Source of the DNA: Cohaesibacter gelatinilyticus
Lineage (GTDB): Bacteria; Pseudomonadota; Alphaproteobacteria; Rhizobiales; Cohaesibacteraceae
Assembly: GCF_900215605.1 (NCBI RefSeq)
Contig: NZ_OBEL01000001.1
Span: forward strand, 1,240,001 to 1,304,000
DNA length: 64,000 nucleotides
Direction of reading: 5' to 3'
In this document: piece by piece, positions 18,523 through 27,146 of the stretch
How positions within the stretch are numbered: the first letter of the stretch is position 1
How the letters are laid out: every line of letters starts with the position of its first letter
Notes under the pieces: model-generated
Told to the model about the DNA's origin: nothing
Database searches by the model: none
The model's input: the letters and a program-made list of their open reading frames with translations, nothing else
Position numbers and translations under genes: made by a program

Positions 18523-19074
18523 TCAAGGACGATAGATTTCTTCTATATGTCTGTTTCCGTTCCAGCGAAATATGAGCGGTTTGGCATTGGGTGGGCGGGA
18601 CCCGGTGCTTGGTTGACCTGTTAGAATGCGGGAAGCGCGTATCACGCCGGAATGACAGACAATTATAGGCAGGTTATTATCTGCCGCCTGACAACAATGG
18701 ACCAAAGCATTTCCCGTACGGTGCAGAAAATCTCGCCAGTCTTCACCTTTTTCAGGATGGCCATCTCTTGCGGGCGAGTTTGCTATCGGCTGACCTTCGA
18801 AAATTCCCCAGTTTCGTTCTGAAAGGTCATTCACCTGCTCCACATACTGATCAGGAAATGCAAGATGACAGGTCTCTCTTGCTCTTTCCTTTGGACTGCA
18901 AAAGAGGCGGTAGTGCACAGGCCACGGTGCTCGTTGCAATGCACGTGCCTGATCGCGACCGAAATCGGTGAGGGGAACATCCAATCGTCCAGCAATAACA
19001 CCGTCTCGATTGGCGATTGTTTCACCATGGCGAATAAGGCAAAAGCTATATTGTTGCAACGCGGTCAAAATCAT
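18523..19074 (-). CDS. Histidine phosphatase family protein
   Basis: This is a 183-residue phosphoglycerate-mutase-like histidine phosphatase. The phosphohistidine motif is LIRHGETIANRDG. The second arginine is in CSPKERARET, the acid/base glutamate in LSERNWGIFEG, and the second histidine in VCHSGV. It has no signal peptide, so it is cytoplasmic. The start ATG at 19074 overlaps the stop of the metallo-hydrolase gene upstream (ATGA), which means tight translational coupling as the last gene of the ABC-transporter operon. A phosphatase acting on an imported phosphorylated compound is the simplest reading of the context. Substrate unknown. Confidence 0.85.
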   Translation of the reverse strand: MILTALQQYSFCLIRHGETIANRDGVIAGRLDVPLTDFGRDQARALQRAPWPVHYRLFCSPKERARETCHLAFPDQYVEQVNDLSERNWGIFEGQPIANSPARDGHPEKGEDWRDFLHRTGNALVHCCQAADNNLPIIVCHSGVIRASRILTGQPSTGSRPPNAKPLIFRWNGNRHIEEIYRP

Positions 19075-20141
19075 AAGGTGACGCTTCCTTCCAGAAACAC
19101 TTCTGCGCCAAAACCATTGACCTTGAGATAGTCTTGCGGGTTTTGGCAAAATACCGGTGCGAAGCGATCCGCTCCCAGTTTCTTGATCATGTTTTTCTGA
19201 TGTGACAGAGGTGGATGTACATTCCAGCGACAAAAATAGCCGCCGCCCACCTTCTCAATACCTCGTGCATGTGCTGTCATGTGGCCCGTAAAGATCACAT
19301 GTACATCTTTCCCAAGACGGTTGCTTTCATGCCACGCACGAACATAACCCCATGCAGCTCCTCCATCTGCGTTGGGAGTATCGCATATCAGAAATCGTGC
19401 ATCTTCCATGTCGCCGCGTCTCAAAAGAGGTTCAATTGAACTGGCAATCGGAGAGACGCCCTCATTTTTGGTAGAGTTCGAAATAACTGCCCTGCATTCA
19501 GGATCCAGCATAACCGCTTCAAGGCCATAGCGTTCGGTCAGATGAACCGCCAGTTCTCCTGCGCGTCCAGAAGGAGGGACAGGAAAGAGAATCTTCCCAT
19601 CAAGCTTATCGATCAAATCATTGAGTATAGATATGCGCAGTGCCTGAGGGATATCATCAAGATGGTAGGAACAATCGATGATGGCTGTGCGAGCCTTGGG
19701 TGGTTCGTCAAAGGAAAACCAGCGCGACTCCTCCGACCAGTCTCCCGAATAGAAAAATCCGTCACCAACGTCAAAATGGAACCATACGCCACCCAATGCA
19801 TGACCATTACGACCGGTCGTCAGATTCACTCCATAAATGGTTGTCACGCCTTGTTCGGGTAGAATGTGGATGTCAGCCGCGGGTGGTAGTGCCATTGCTG
19901 TTCTTTGTGTTGTATAGATCGGCAACCCTTTTTCGACGGTATAAGGGGCACCACCAATATGATCGATATGATCGTGTGTGATGAATACCGCATCGACCCC
20001 TTCCAACCATGCGGGATCAAAATGGGCATTGGCTTCTGGTCCATGGCCGCAATCGAGCAACCAGCGTTGATCATTGATGGTCAACAACATGCAAGCCGGG
20101 CCTTTTTCTCCCAGCCCGGACAAAATTTCGATTTCAGCCAT
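19071..20141 (-). CDS. Metallo-beta-lactamase-fold hydrolase
   Basis: This 356-residue protein carries the MBL metal motif THDHIDHIGG (about residues 54-63). Further candidate ligands are in NGHALGG, SGDWSEES and the late FTGHMTAHA motif. The longer length and the stretch FPVPPSGRAGELAVHL resemble MBL enzymes that act on phosphodiesters or RNA (RNase J / beta-CASP-like) more than small PhnP-type enzymes. The gene abuts the ATPase gene (stop TAA then ATG, no gap) and overlaps the phosphatase gene. Context suggests cleavage of a phosphodiester in an imported substrate, but this is inference. Confidence 0.75.
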   Translation of the reverse strand: MAEIEILSGLGEKGPACMLLTINDQRWLLDCGHGPEANAHFDPAWLEGVDAVFITHDHIDHIGGAPYTVEKGLPIYTTQRTAMALPPAADIHILPEQGVTTIYGVNLTTGRNGHALGGVWFHFDVGDGFFYSGDWSEESRWFSFDEPPKARTAIIDCSYHLDDIPQALRISILNDLIDKLDGKILFPVPPSGRAGELAVHLTERYGLEAVMLDPECRAVISNSTKNEGVSPIASSIEPLLRRGDMEDARFLICDTPNADGGAAWGYVRAWHESNRLGKDVHVIFTGHMTAHARGIEKVGGGYFCRWNVHPPLSHQKNMIKKLGADRFAPVFCQNPQDYLKVNGFGAEVFLEGSVTL

Positions 20142-21185
20142 TTAAGTTTCCTGGAATGCCCAAGGTTGTGCGATGGAAAGGCCAAGTTGGCTTTCTTCCT
20201 GATAGCGGTCTCGCGACAGAAGGGTGATTATGTGGTCTGTGGTGGTTTTCAGGGTCATGCGATAGAGCCCACCCAAATAATTGGCACGTAGAACTTTCGC
20301 TCGGATATTGCCAAATTCTGCAATTGTGAGATTTTCAGGTCGCAGACAGATATGATTGGGATTTTCAACATCGGTTTCAATAGCAAAGGAGCCCCCAAGA
20401 GCACTTGCTGTCAATGTGTTGTCTTGCCAATTAACACCTGCAATGGGAATCACACTGCCTTCACCGACGAAACCTGCAACAAAGCTGTTGCGCGGACGAT
20501 TGTAGAGTGTCTCAGGTGTGTCCAACTGAACGATCTTGCCTTCAGACATGACGGCAATTCGATCAGCCATCACCATGGCTTCGGACTGATCATGAGTCAC
20601 GTAGACCATTGTGGAACCATTGTGACGATGGAATTCAGAAAAGACCTCCTGCATCGAAGCTCGTAAAGCGACATCCAGATTGGCCAGAGGTTCATCCAGC
20701 AATACTGCTTGCGGATCCAGAACCAACGCACGCGCCAGAGCGACTCTTTGACGTTGTCCACCAGATAAGTCGGATGGCATACGATCTGCGAAATTCGTGA
20801 GTTCGGTTGCCTGCAAAGCATCATTGGTTCGTGATTGTATTTGCTTCTTATCCAGTCCACGAACTTCCAAGGCAAAAGAAACGTTACGCGAAACATTCAT
20901 ATGTGGCCAAAGAGCGTAAGATTGGAAAACGAACCCGATATTGCGATCTTCCGGTGCAATAAAGCGACCTGTTTGGGTATCGGCAACAATGTGATCACCA
21001 ATACTAATACTGCCGGTCGTCGGATGATCAAAACCTGCCAAAAGTCGCAGCAGAGTGGACTTTCCACACCCGGACGGCCCAAGAAGGGCAAGAAACTCTC
21101 CGTCTTGAATGCATGCACCAATCGAATCAAGGGCAGGGGTGGAACCGAAGGTCTTGCTGACCCCTGTTAACATTAGCTGTGCCAT
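20142..21185 (-). CDS. ABC transporter ATP-binding protein (FbpC/AfuC-like)
   Basis: This 347-residue ATPase powers the permease encoded upstream. Walker A is GPSGCGKST, the signature LSGGQRQRVALARAL, Walker B AVLLDEPLANLD, and the switch histidine is in VTHDQSEA. A C-terminal TOBE-like domain of about 100 residues marks the ferric/sugar-phosphate/polyamine importer group. The ATG at 21185 has AGGAG 8 nt upstream and overlaps the end of the permease gene by 13 bp. Closest functional models are FbpC (ferric iron), AfuC (hexose phosphates) and PhnT-like proteins; neighbours favour a phosphorylated organic substrate. Confidence 0.88.
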   Translation of the reverse strand: MAQLMLTGVSKTFGSTPALDSIGACIQDGEFLALLGPSGCGKSTLLRLLAGFDHPTTGSISIGDHIVADTQTGRFIAPEDRNIGFVFQSYALWPHMNVSRNVSFALEVRGLDKKQIQSRTNDALQATELTNFADRMPSDLSGGQRQRVALARALVLDPQAVLLDEPLANLDVALRASMQEVFSEFHRHNGSTMVYVTHDQSEAMVMADRIAVMSEGKIVQLDTPETLYNRPRNSFVAGFVGEGSVIPIAGVNWQDNTLTASALGGSFAIETDVENPNHICLRPENLTIAEFGNIRAKVLRANYLGGLYRMTLKTTTDHIITLLSRDRYQEESQLGLSIAQPWAFQET

Positions 21186-22876
21186 GGGACGACTCCTTTC
21201 GGTAGTCTTGAGGAGCTCAGCTGCACCACGCCCATCAAGCCGATGACAACGAGCACAATGGTCATCGCAAGAGCTGACGCCATTACAGTTTCTCCACTAT
21301 CGTCCAGATTAAAAATCACCACGCCCAAGGTCTCGGTGCCAGACGACCATAAAAGGGCTGAAACTGTCAGCTCGTTGAAGCCTGTTAGAAAGACCAAAAT
21401 CGCTCCTGCTGCAGCTGATGGTGCGGAAAGCGGTACGATGACATGCCGTAAACGTTGAAGAAGCGACGCGCCAACTGACTGTGCAGCTTCATTCATAGCC
21501 GGGTCCAGCTGCTTGATGCTGGCCTGCACCGGACGAAACATGATGGCAAAAAAGCGAGCTAGATAGGCAAGCAATATGATCCAGATGGTGCCGTAGAGTG
21601 AGAAGTCCGTGAAGGGTAGATTGATGAGCAGCAGGATCATTGCGATTGCCAGCACCACACCGGGCAGGGCATAGGGCAAATCCACCAGACTATCGAACAA
21701 TCGCCCCATACGCGATGGATTGCGCTCCATCAACCACGCAAGCGGAAGGCATATTGCGATCAAGATCAAGGCTGAGCCACCGGCCAAAAAGAACGAATTA
21801 CTAAATGCACGAGCGGTCACGGGTTGGCGAAATAAAGCTTCGAACCATCCGTCAAATGTCAGTGTTTGAAAGTTCAGCGGCAAACCGAAAGCAGGAACCA
21901 GGGATGTGGCCAATAGTCCAATCAACGGCAGCACCAATATACAGAACACCACTGACCAAAGGGCAATTTCGACCGGCAAACGAAAACGCCCCAATGGGAT
22001 GGCCAAGGATCGTGAATTGGTGCCGACAAGATGAACTTTGCTCCGGTGCTGAAAGAAACGTTGAAACAGAATGCCGACTACGGCGACACAGCCAATGAGA
22101 ATGGCCAGAACCGCTACTTCTCCAAGAACTGATGGACCAATACCTGACAAACGTTGATAAATAAGTGTCGGAAGTGTCGAATATCCAGCAGGAATTCCCA
22201 GCATTGCCGGAATGCCAAAATTTCCCAAGGCAGTGACGAAGGTGATTGCGACGCCAGCCGATAAGCTTGGAAGACATAACGGCATCACGATTTTCCACCA
22301 GATCTGTCGACCTTTGGCCCCGGAAATACGGGCTGCTTCAACCGCTTCTTGTGGTATTGCGCGCAAGCCCGCGCGCAACGTCAGAAAGATTATGGAAGTA
22401 TGCTGAATGCCAAGAAGCAGGATAATACCACCAGCCGAGTAAAGAGGTTGAGGCGAGCCAAGTTTGGGAGCAACCCCTATTGTTTTAAGCAATACCGAGG
22501 AGGGGCCCATGAGTTGGGTCCAGGAAAGGGCGGTGATCTGCGGTGGGATCATCATCGGAATCATCAAACAAAAGACAAGGCTGGCCTTTGCGCGAAGGTC
22601 TGTAAGCGCAACAAGAAAGGCAAAAGCACCGCCTATCAAGGCGGCAAGAACTGTCCCAAGACCAGCCGTGATCAAAGAATGCAAAAGCGCATTTTGCGTG
22701 GACGAACGAGAGAGTACTTCGCCCAATAAGGCAAAGCTGATGCTGCCCTCAAATGTGAGGCCATGGGCGAAAAGACGCAACACAGGGAGCAGCGTAAGCG
22801 TGATTGCGATGATCAGAATAACAGAAAGCAACCGGTACTCTGACCGGTTGCTTGTAATCTTGCTTGTTATTGGCAT
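21173..22876 (-). CDS. ABC transporter permease with two fused membrane domains
   Basis: This 567-residue inner-membrane protein contains two consecutive binding-protein-dependent transport domains, as in FbpB/AfuB. Two EAA loops contact the ATPase: EAARISGAKGRQIWWKIVMP in the first half and EAAQSVGASLLQRLRHVIVP in the second. About twelve membrane segments are predicted. The start ATG at 22876 overlaps the stop of the binding-protein gene in the sequence TGATG, so translation is coupled. A TTG one codon earlier is possible but less likely. Confidence 0.9.
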   Translation of the reverse strand: MPITSKITSNRSEYRLLSVILIIAITLTLLPVLRLFAHGLTFEGSISFALLGEVLSRSSTQNALLHSLITAGLGTVLAALIGGAFAFLVALTDLRAKASLVFCLMIPMMIPPQITALSWTQLMGPSSVLLKTIGVAPKLGSPQPLYSAGGIILLLGIQHTSIIFLTLRAGLRAIPQEAVEAARISGAKGRQIWWKIVMPLCLPSLSAGVAITFVTALGNFGIPAMLGIPAGYSTLPTLIYQRLSGIGPSVLGEVAVLAILIGCVAVVGILFQRFFQHRSKVHLVGTNSRSLAIPLGRFRLPVEIALWSVVFCILVLPLIGLLATSLVPAFGLPLNFQTLTFDGWFEALFRQPVTARAFSNSFFLAGGSALILIAICLPLAWLMERNPSRMGRLFDSLVDLPYALPGVVLAIAMILLLINLPFTDFSLYGTIWIILLAYLARFFAIMFRPVQASIKQLDPAMNEAAQSVGASLLQRLRHVIVPLSAPSAAAGAILVFLTGFNELTVSALLWSSGTETLGVVIFNLDDSGETVMASALAMTIVLVVIGLMGVVQLSSSRLPKGVVPWHS

Positions 22877-23844
22877 CAATTGACACCGAACAACTCTGAG
22901 AACTTGGCCTTGTTCGCTTCCGCATCTTTAAGGGCTTTACCTGGATCAAAAGCCATCAGCTTGATGTCTTTGCGATCAGGGAAACCTGCAGGCACGGCCA
23001 TGTCGCTACGTGCAGGGATATAACCCATATCAAGCACCAGATCCTGCCCCTTCTTGGACAGGGCAAAGTCTACAAATTTTTTTGCAGCATCTTTGTTCTT
23101 TGCACTTTTCAGAATTGCGACCGGTTCGGTCACGTAGGAAACACCTTCCTTGGGGAAGACGAACTCGACCGGAGATCCTTTGGCTTTATTGCGAATAGCA
23201 AGAAAGTCAACGACAACACCATAAGGCTTCTCGCCCGAAGCAACAGCTTTGAATGTTCCGCCGTTGCCGCCCTTTGCGCGTGCTTTGTTAGCAGCCAAAG
23301 CGCCGTAATAGTCCCATCCAAGATTGTCATTACCGGTGAGGGTCGCAAGATGGATCAGAGCAGCGCCGGAATAGAGCGGTGAAGGCATGGCGATCTGTCC
23401 CTTACGAGAAGCGTCAGCCAGATCCGCCCAGCTACCAGGAACTTTCTCAGCGGCTGTGTTATAGACGATGCCAGAGGTGATCAATTTGGTGGAATAATAA
23501 TATCCATCAGCACTGTAAAGTGCCTTGTCATAGGCAACCGCTTCCTTGGATTTATATGCGGTAAGAAGATCCTTCTGCGCCATACCTTCCAAGGTAACGG
23601 TGTCAGCAATCAGCAGAACATCTGGCTGCGGGTTGCCAGCTTCAATTTCAGCATAGAGACGAGCCATCAACTTGGTGGTGCCATCACGCACCCAGTCCAC
23701 TTTGATATCAGGGTTGGCAGCCATGAATGCATCAACGGTTTTTTGTGCATCAGCATTTGGCTGTGAGGTGTAAAGGGTCAGGGTATCGGCAAAAGCAGTG
23801 CTCGCAAGCAGGCTCAAAGCAGCAGCAGTCAGCAAGGTTTTCAT
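22876..23844 (-). CDS. ABC transporter substrate-binding protein (FbpA/AfuA-like)
   Basis: This 322-residue periplasmic binding protein has a clear signal peptide (MKTLLTAAALSLLASTAFA). The mature protein starts DTLTLYTSQPNADAQKTVD, typical of the class II cluster that includes ferric-ion binders (FbpA), hexose-phosphate binders (AfuA) and 2-aminoethylphosphonate binders. The paired tyrosines used for iron by FbpA were not identified with confidence, so iron is not assumed. It is the first gene of the operon and is divergent from the DeoR-type regulator. A palindromic operator candidate lies 24 bp upstream. Confidence 0.88.
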   Translation of the reverse strand: MKTLLTAAALSLLASTAFADTLTLYTSQPNADAQKTVDAFMAANPDIKVDWVRDGTTKLMARLYAEIEAGNPQPDVLLIADTVTLEGMAQKDLLTAYKSKEAVAYDKALYSADGYYYSTKLITSGIVYNTAAEKVPGSWADLADASRKGQIAMPSPLYSGAALIHLATLTGNDNLGWDYYGALAANKARAKGGNGGTFKAVASGEKPYGVVVDFLAIRNKAKGSPVEFVFPKEGVSYVTEPVAILKSAKNKDAAKKFVDFALSKKGQDLVLDMGYIPARSDMAVPAGFPDRKDIKLMAFDPGKALKDAEANKAKFSELFGVN

Positions 23845-23867
23845 GGAATGGCTCCAGTTATATTGAC

Positions 23868-23889
23868 TTTCGTACGAAAACGAAATCGC
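23868..23889. promoter_or_regulatory. Candidate DeoR-type operator
   Basis: The perfect 12-bp palindrome TTTCGTACGAAA (23868-23879) is followed by a further half-site ACGAAA. Additional TTTCG words occur near 23897 and 23997. DeoR/GlpR operators often contain repeated TTCG words, and the site lies directly upstream of the binding-protein start, where binding would block transcription. Confidence 0.5.
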
Positions 23890-23953
23890 AAGGAGTGTTT
23901 CGCATGGAAATTTATAACTTTTGTGACAGTGTGTTTGTTATTCGGATTTACGA

Positions 23954-23982
23954 TTGAACTGATCAACTAAATTGCGTATTGC
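23954..23982 (+). promoter_or_regulatory. Promoter of the DeoR-type regulator gene
   Basis: TTGAAC (23954-23959) and TATTGC (23977-23982) are spaced by 17 bp, about 32 bp upstream of the regulator start codon. A TTTTCGAA word between promoter and start could allow autoregulation. Confidence 0.4.
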
Positions 23983-24013
23983 AATGGAGAGTTTTGTTTT
24001 CGAAGGAAAGTGA

Positions 24014-24793
24014 ATGAGGCGAGAGGATCTTAACCGAAGACGGGATCAAATCATTGCGTTACTCGCCGCCAATGGCGAGCTGACCGCAACGGATTTGGCC
24101 AAAAGGTTGGATGTATCGGTCCAAACCATCCGAACAGATTTACGCGATCTGGATGAAGCCTCACTTGTACAGAGACGTAGCGGAATTGTGCGCCTAAGGC
24201 AGCAATCGGAGAATATTGGTTATTCTCCTCGCATGAGTATCTCACGCTTGGAAAAGCAACATATTGCACTTGCGGTCAAAAATTTGGTCGATAATGGCGC
24301 CCGTGTCGCACTCGGAACGGGAACGACGGTAGAATTGTGCGCAAATATGTTGGCCACCAAAGAGGATCTCTTTGTTGCGACCAATAACATCCATGCAGTG
24401 CTGGCCCTACAGCTGGCACCCAAAGCGGTTGTTATGATTGCTGGTGGAACAGTCCGTTTGCGGGATTTGGATATGATCGGATCAGCCAGTTCGGACTTCT
24501 TCGAAAATTATCGAGTTGATGTCGCCATATTCAGCTGTGGAGGGGTCTCCAAGTCTGGCGAAGTGCTGGACTATAACTCAGAAGAAGTCGCAGCCCGAAA
24601 GGCAATTGTCGACTGTGCACAAGAGACCATTCTGGTTTTTGATAGCGAGAAATATGGGCGCGATTTACCTTGCCGCCTGCACAATGTTTGGGATTACGAC
24701 AAGATTGTCACTTGGTCAGAGTTTGGACAAGACATACGTGAACAATGCGCCAAGCATGGGTGCGAAATAGTTTCCATGCCCAAAGATCTGTAA
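24014..24793 (+). CDS. DeoR/GlpR-family transcriptional regulator
   Basis: This 259-residue regulator has an N-terminal winged helix (about residues 8-60: LTATDLAKRLDVSVQTIRTDLRDL, then LVQRRSG). The C-terminal DeoR sensor domain shows VALGTGTTVELCA, VMIAGGTVR and the DYNSEEVAARKAIV signature. DeoR sensor domains bind phosphorylated sugars or related phospho-metabolites. The gene is divergent from the ABC transporter / MBL / phosphatase operon and is almost certainly its repressor. The start ATG at 24014 has AAGGAAAG upstream. Confidence 0.92.
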   Translation: MRREDLNRRRDQIIALLAANGELTATDLAKRLDVSVQTIRTDLRDLDEASLVQRRSGIVRLRQQSENIGYSPRMSISRLEKQHIALAVKNLVDNGARVALGTGTTVELCANMLATKEDLFVATNNIHAVLALQLAPKAVVMIAGGTVRLRDLDMIGSASSDFFENYRVDVAIFSCGGVSKSGEVLDYNSEEVAARKAIVDCAQETILVFDSEKYGRDLPCRLHNVWDYDKIVTWSEFGQDIREQCAKHGCEIVSMPKDL

Positions 24794-24954
24794 CCGAGCA
24801 GATCTATTAGTTTACCCCCTCCCGACAGAATATTGATGCAGCCCCTCCAAGAGGATTACCGCATCCATACGCCTATCGTGCGCTACGACCAATCACCAAA
24901 AAAGAAAACTTGTACCTGCTGTTGCTGATTACGGCAGCTAGCGAGACAGGTCCC

Positions 24955-25008
24955 TTGACCAATCCATATTTTTCAGCAAATATGAAATATGAATCAACTG
25001 TCATGTTT
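24955..25008 (+). promoter_or_regulatory. TetR-controlled promoter of the branched-chain-type ABC operon
   Basis: TTGACC (24955-24960) and AAATAT (24978-24983) are separated by 17 bp. Just downstream, at 24985-25008, lies the palindrome AAATATGA-N8-TCATGTTT. With its spacer it matches the palindrome in front of the tetR operon (34485-34508, minus strand) at all but two positions. The overlap with the start of transcription fits repression. The first gene begins at 25086. Confidence 0.7.
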
Positions 25009-25085
25009 GGCGAAAAATGCAGACATGGCTTCAGGCGGAAACGGGTGGAGTTCCGGTTTCGCATCTGATTTTGGGAGGAATTGGA

Positions 25086-26261
25086 ATGAAGCGGAAGATT
25101 GTTGCAGCCCTCGCTGCGTCATTTGTTATGTCGGCAGGAGCTTATGCTGACGAAATCAAGATCGCGCATGTCTATGGCAAAACCGGCCCATTTGAGGCTT
25201 ACGCCAAACAGTCTCACGTCGGGTTGATGATGGGACTGGAATATGCCACCGGCGGCACTATGGAGCTCGACGGCAAGAAAATTGTCGTAATTGAAAAAGA
25301 CACGCAGCTGAAACCGGATATCGGCAAGGCAATGCTGGAAGAAGCTTATGGTGATGATGAAGTCGATATTGCCGTAGGTCCTGTGTCATCTGGTGTTGCG
25401 CTGGCCATGCTGCCCGTTGCCGAAGAGTTCGAGAAAGTTCTCATCGTAGAGCCTGCTGTTGCCGACTCAATCACCGGTAAAGCCTTCAATAAATATATCT
25501 TCCGTACTTCACGTAATTCCTCGCAGGATGCAATCTCCAATGCTGTTGCTCTCGGTAAAGAGGGCGTGTCTATTGTGACATTGGCACAGGACTATGCCTT
25601 CGGTCGTGATGGGGTTGCTGCCTTCAAAGAAGCTTTGAAAGGTACAGGAGCGAAACTCGCTTACGAAGAATATGCGCCACGCGACACCAAGGATTTCACT
25701 GCTCATGCCCAGCGCATGTTTGACGCATTGGCAAAGGAAGAAGGCCGCAAGATCATTTTTGTGATCTGGGCCGGTGGCGGTAACCCGCTTGGCAAGCTCA
25801 AGGCAATGAACCCGGAAAGCAAGGGTGTTGAACTGGCAACAGGTGGCAATATTCTTGCTGCGATGAAAGCTTACAAAGCTTTGCCTGGCATGGAAGGTGC
25901 CACCTACTACTATTATGATATCCCGAAAAATCCAGTGAATGACTGGCTCGTGAAAGAGCATTTCAAGCGTTACAATTCTCCACCAGATTTCTTCACCGCT
26001 GGTGGCATGGCCTCTGCTATGGCTGTGATCGAAGCGATCAAGCAAGCTGGTTCCACCGAGACTGACGCCCTGATCTCTGCCATGGAAGGCATGGAGTTCG
26101 ACAGCCCGAAAGGCAAGATGAAGTTCCGCAAGGAAGACCATCAGGCCATGCAGTCCATGTATCACTTCAAGATCAAGGTGCAGGACGATGTCGAGTGGGG
26201 CATTCCTGAGCTGGTACGCGAGCTGAAAATGGATGAAATGTCCATTCCGGTGCGCAACTAA
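25086..26261 (+). CDS. Branched-chain-type ABC transporter substrate-binding protein
   Basis: This is a 391-residue periplasmic protein of the Peripla_BP_6 (LivJ/LivK) family, with a signal peptide (MKRKIVAALAASFVMSAGAYA). The mature protein starts DEIKIAHVYGKTGPFEAYAK, followed by VDIAVGPVSSGVALAML, typical of the ligand cleft. Many members of this family bind aromatic or aliphatic acids rather than leucine. The ATG at 25086 has GGGAGGAATT directly upstream, so the 23-residue extension to 25017 is rejected. It is the first gene of a six-gene operon under a candidate TetR operator. Confidence 0.92.
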   Translation: MKRKIVAALAASFVMSAGAYADEIKIAHVYGKTGPFEAYAKQSHVGLMMGLEYATGGTMELDGKKIVVIEKDTQLKPDIGKAMLEEAYGDDEVDIAVGPVSSGVALAMLPVAEEFEKVLIVEPAVADSITGKAFNKYIFRTSRNSSQDAISNAVALGKEGVSIVTLAQDYAFGRDGVAAFKEALKGTGAKLAYEEYAPRDTKDFTAHAQRMFDALAKEEGRKIIFVIWAGGGNPLGKLKAMNPESKGVELATGGNILAAMKAYKALPGMEGATYYYYDIPKNPVNDWLVKEHFKRYNSPPDFFTAGGMASAMAVIEAIKQAGSTETDALISAMEGMEFDSPKGKMKFRKEDHQAMQSMYHFKIKVQDDVEWGIPELVRELKMDEMSIPVRN

Positions 26262-26363
26262 TAGGCCGGGTCCAATTAGGACCAAAATCTGAAAACCTGA
26301 TCTGGCCACGTCGAGTGGTCGGGTTAGGTGCCCTCCATTTTCTTCTTGAAACGGGAACGAGTT

Positions 26364-27146
26364 ATGTTGGAACCAGCGGTGCTTTCCACCCGCGATCTGA
26401 CAGTGCGTTTTGGCGGCCATGTGGCCGTGAACGCAGTGACAGCGGATTTTCATCGGGGAACATTGACCGCAATTGTCGGTCCCAACGGGGCGGGCAAGAC
26501 CACTTACTTCAATGTCATATCCGGACAGATCTCTGCCTATTCCGGAAGTGCCATTCTCAATGGAGAAGATATCAGTTCTCTATCCATTGCAGAGCGGACC
26601 CATAGAGGTTTGGGGCGTGCGTTCCAACTGACCAATCTGTTTCCCAATCTGAGTGTTTTGGAAAATGTTCGCTTGGTCGTGCAAAGCCATATGCACTCCG
26701 GTTTCGATCTCTTCTCACGCGCGGATGGGCATCAGGAGCTGATCGATAAGGCGGAGCACTATCTGGCTCGTGTCAATTTGCTGGATGCATTTGAACAGCC
26801 AGTCTCAAGCTTGCCGCACGGTGATCAGCGAAAGCTTGAGGTCGCACTACTTCTGGCCCTTGGCTCGGACGTCTTGATGTTTGATGAACCGACAGCGGGC
26901 ATGAGCGTCGATGAAGTGCCGGTGGTCCTGGATCTTATTCAGGAAATCAAGGCAGACAAATCACGCACCATTCTGCTGGTCGAGCATAAGATGGACGTGA
27001 TCCATGCGCTGGCCGACCGGATCATCGTTCTGCATAACGGCACATTGGTTGCAGAAGGCGACCCACAAGAAGTCATGCAACAAGACGTGGTTCAGCAAGC
27101 CTATCTTGGGAACGATCCTGATGCAGATGTAAGGGAGGCAAGCTGA
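26364..27146 (+). CDS. Branched-chain-type ABC transporter ATP-binding protein (LivG-like)
   Basis: This 260-residue ATPase shows Walker A (GPNGAGKTT), the family's LFPNLSVLENV loop, a modified signature (LPHGDQRKLEVALLLAL) and Walker B (VLMFDEPTAGM). It ends with the LivG-type C-terminal extension QEVMQQDVVQQAYLG. It pairs with the LivF-like ATPase encoded next. Start ATG 26364 (MLEPAVLSTRD) is preferred over the longer frame from 26328. The stop overlaps the next start (TGATG). Confidence 0.93.
   Translation: MLEPAVLSTRDLTVRFGGHVAVNAVTADFHRGTLTAIVGPNGAGKTTYFNVISGQISAYSGSAILNGEDISSLSIAERTHRGLGRAFQLTNLFPNLSVLENVRLVVQSHMHSGFDLFSRADGHQELIDKAEHYLARVNLLDAFEQPVSSLPHGDQRKLEVALLLALGSDVLMFDEPTAGMSVDEVPVVLDLIQEIKADKSRTILLVEHKMDVIHALADRIIVLHNGTLVAEGDPQEVMQQDVVQQAYLGNDPDADVREAS

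Noticed and set aside
22876-23844. Binding protein as a ferric-iron binder (FbpA)
   Set aside because: The family also binds sugar phosphates and phosphonates, and the neighbours (phosphatase, MBL hydrolase, DeoR regulator) do not suggest iron. Kept open rather than called.
24783-24810. Repeated AGATCT words after the DeoR-type gene
   Set aside because: AGATCT is itself palindromic, so two copies give a trivial inverted repeat; no T run supports a terminator.
25509-26453. 314-codon open frame antisense to the binding-protein gene
   Set aside because: It is a shadow of a well-supported gene with signal peptide and operon context; its protein is His/Cys-rich as expected of an antisense frame.
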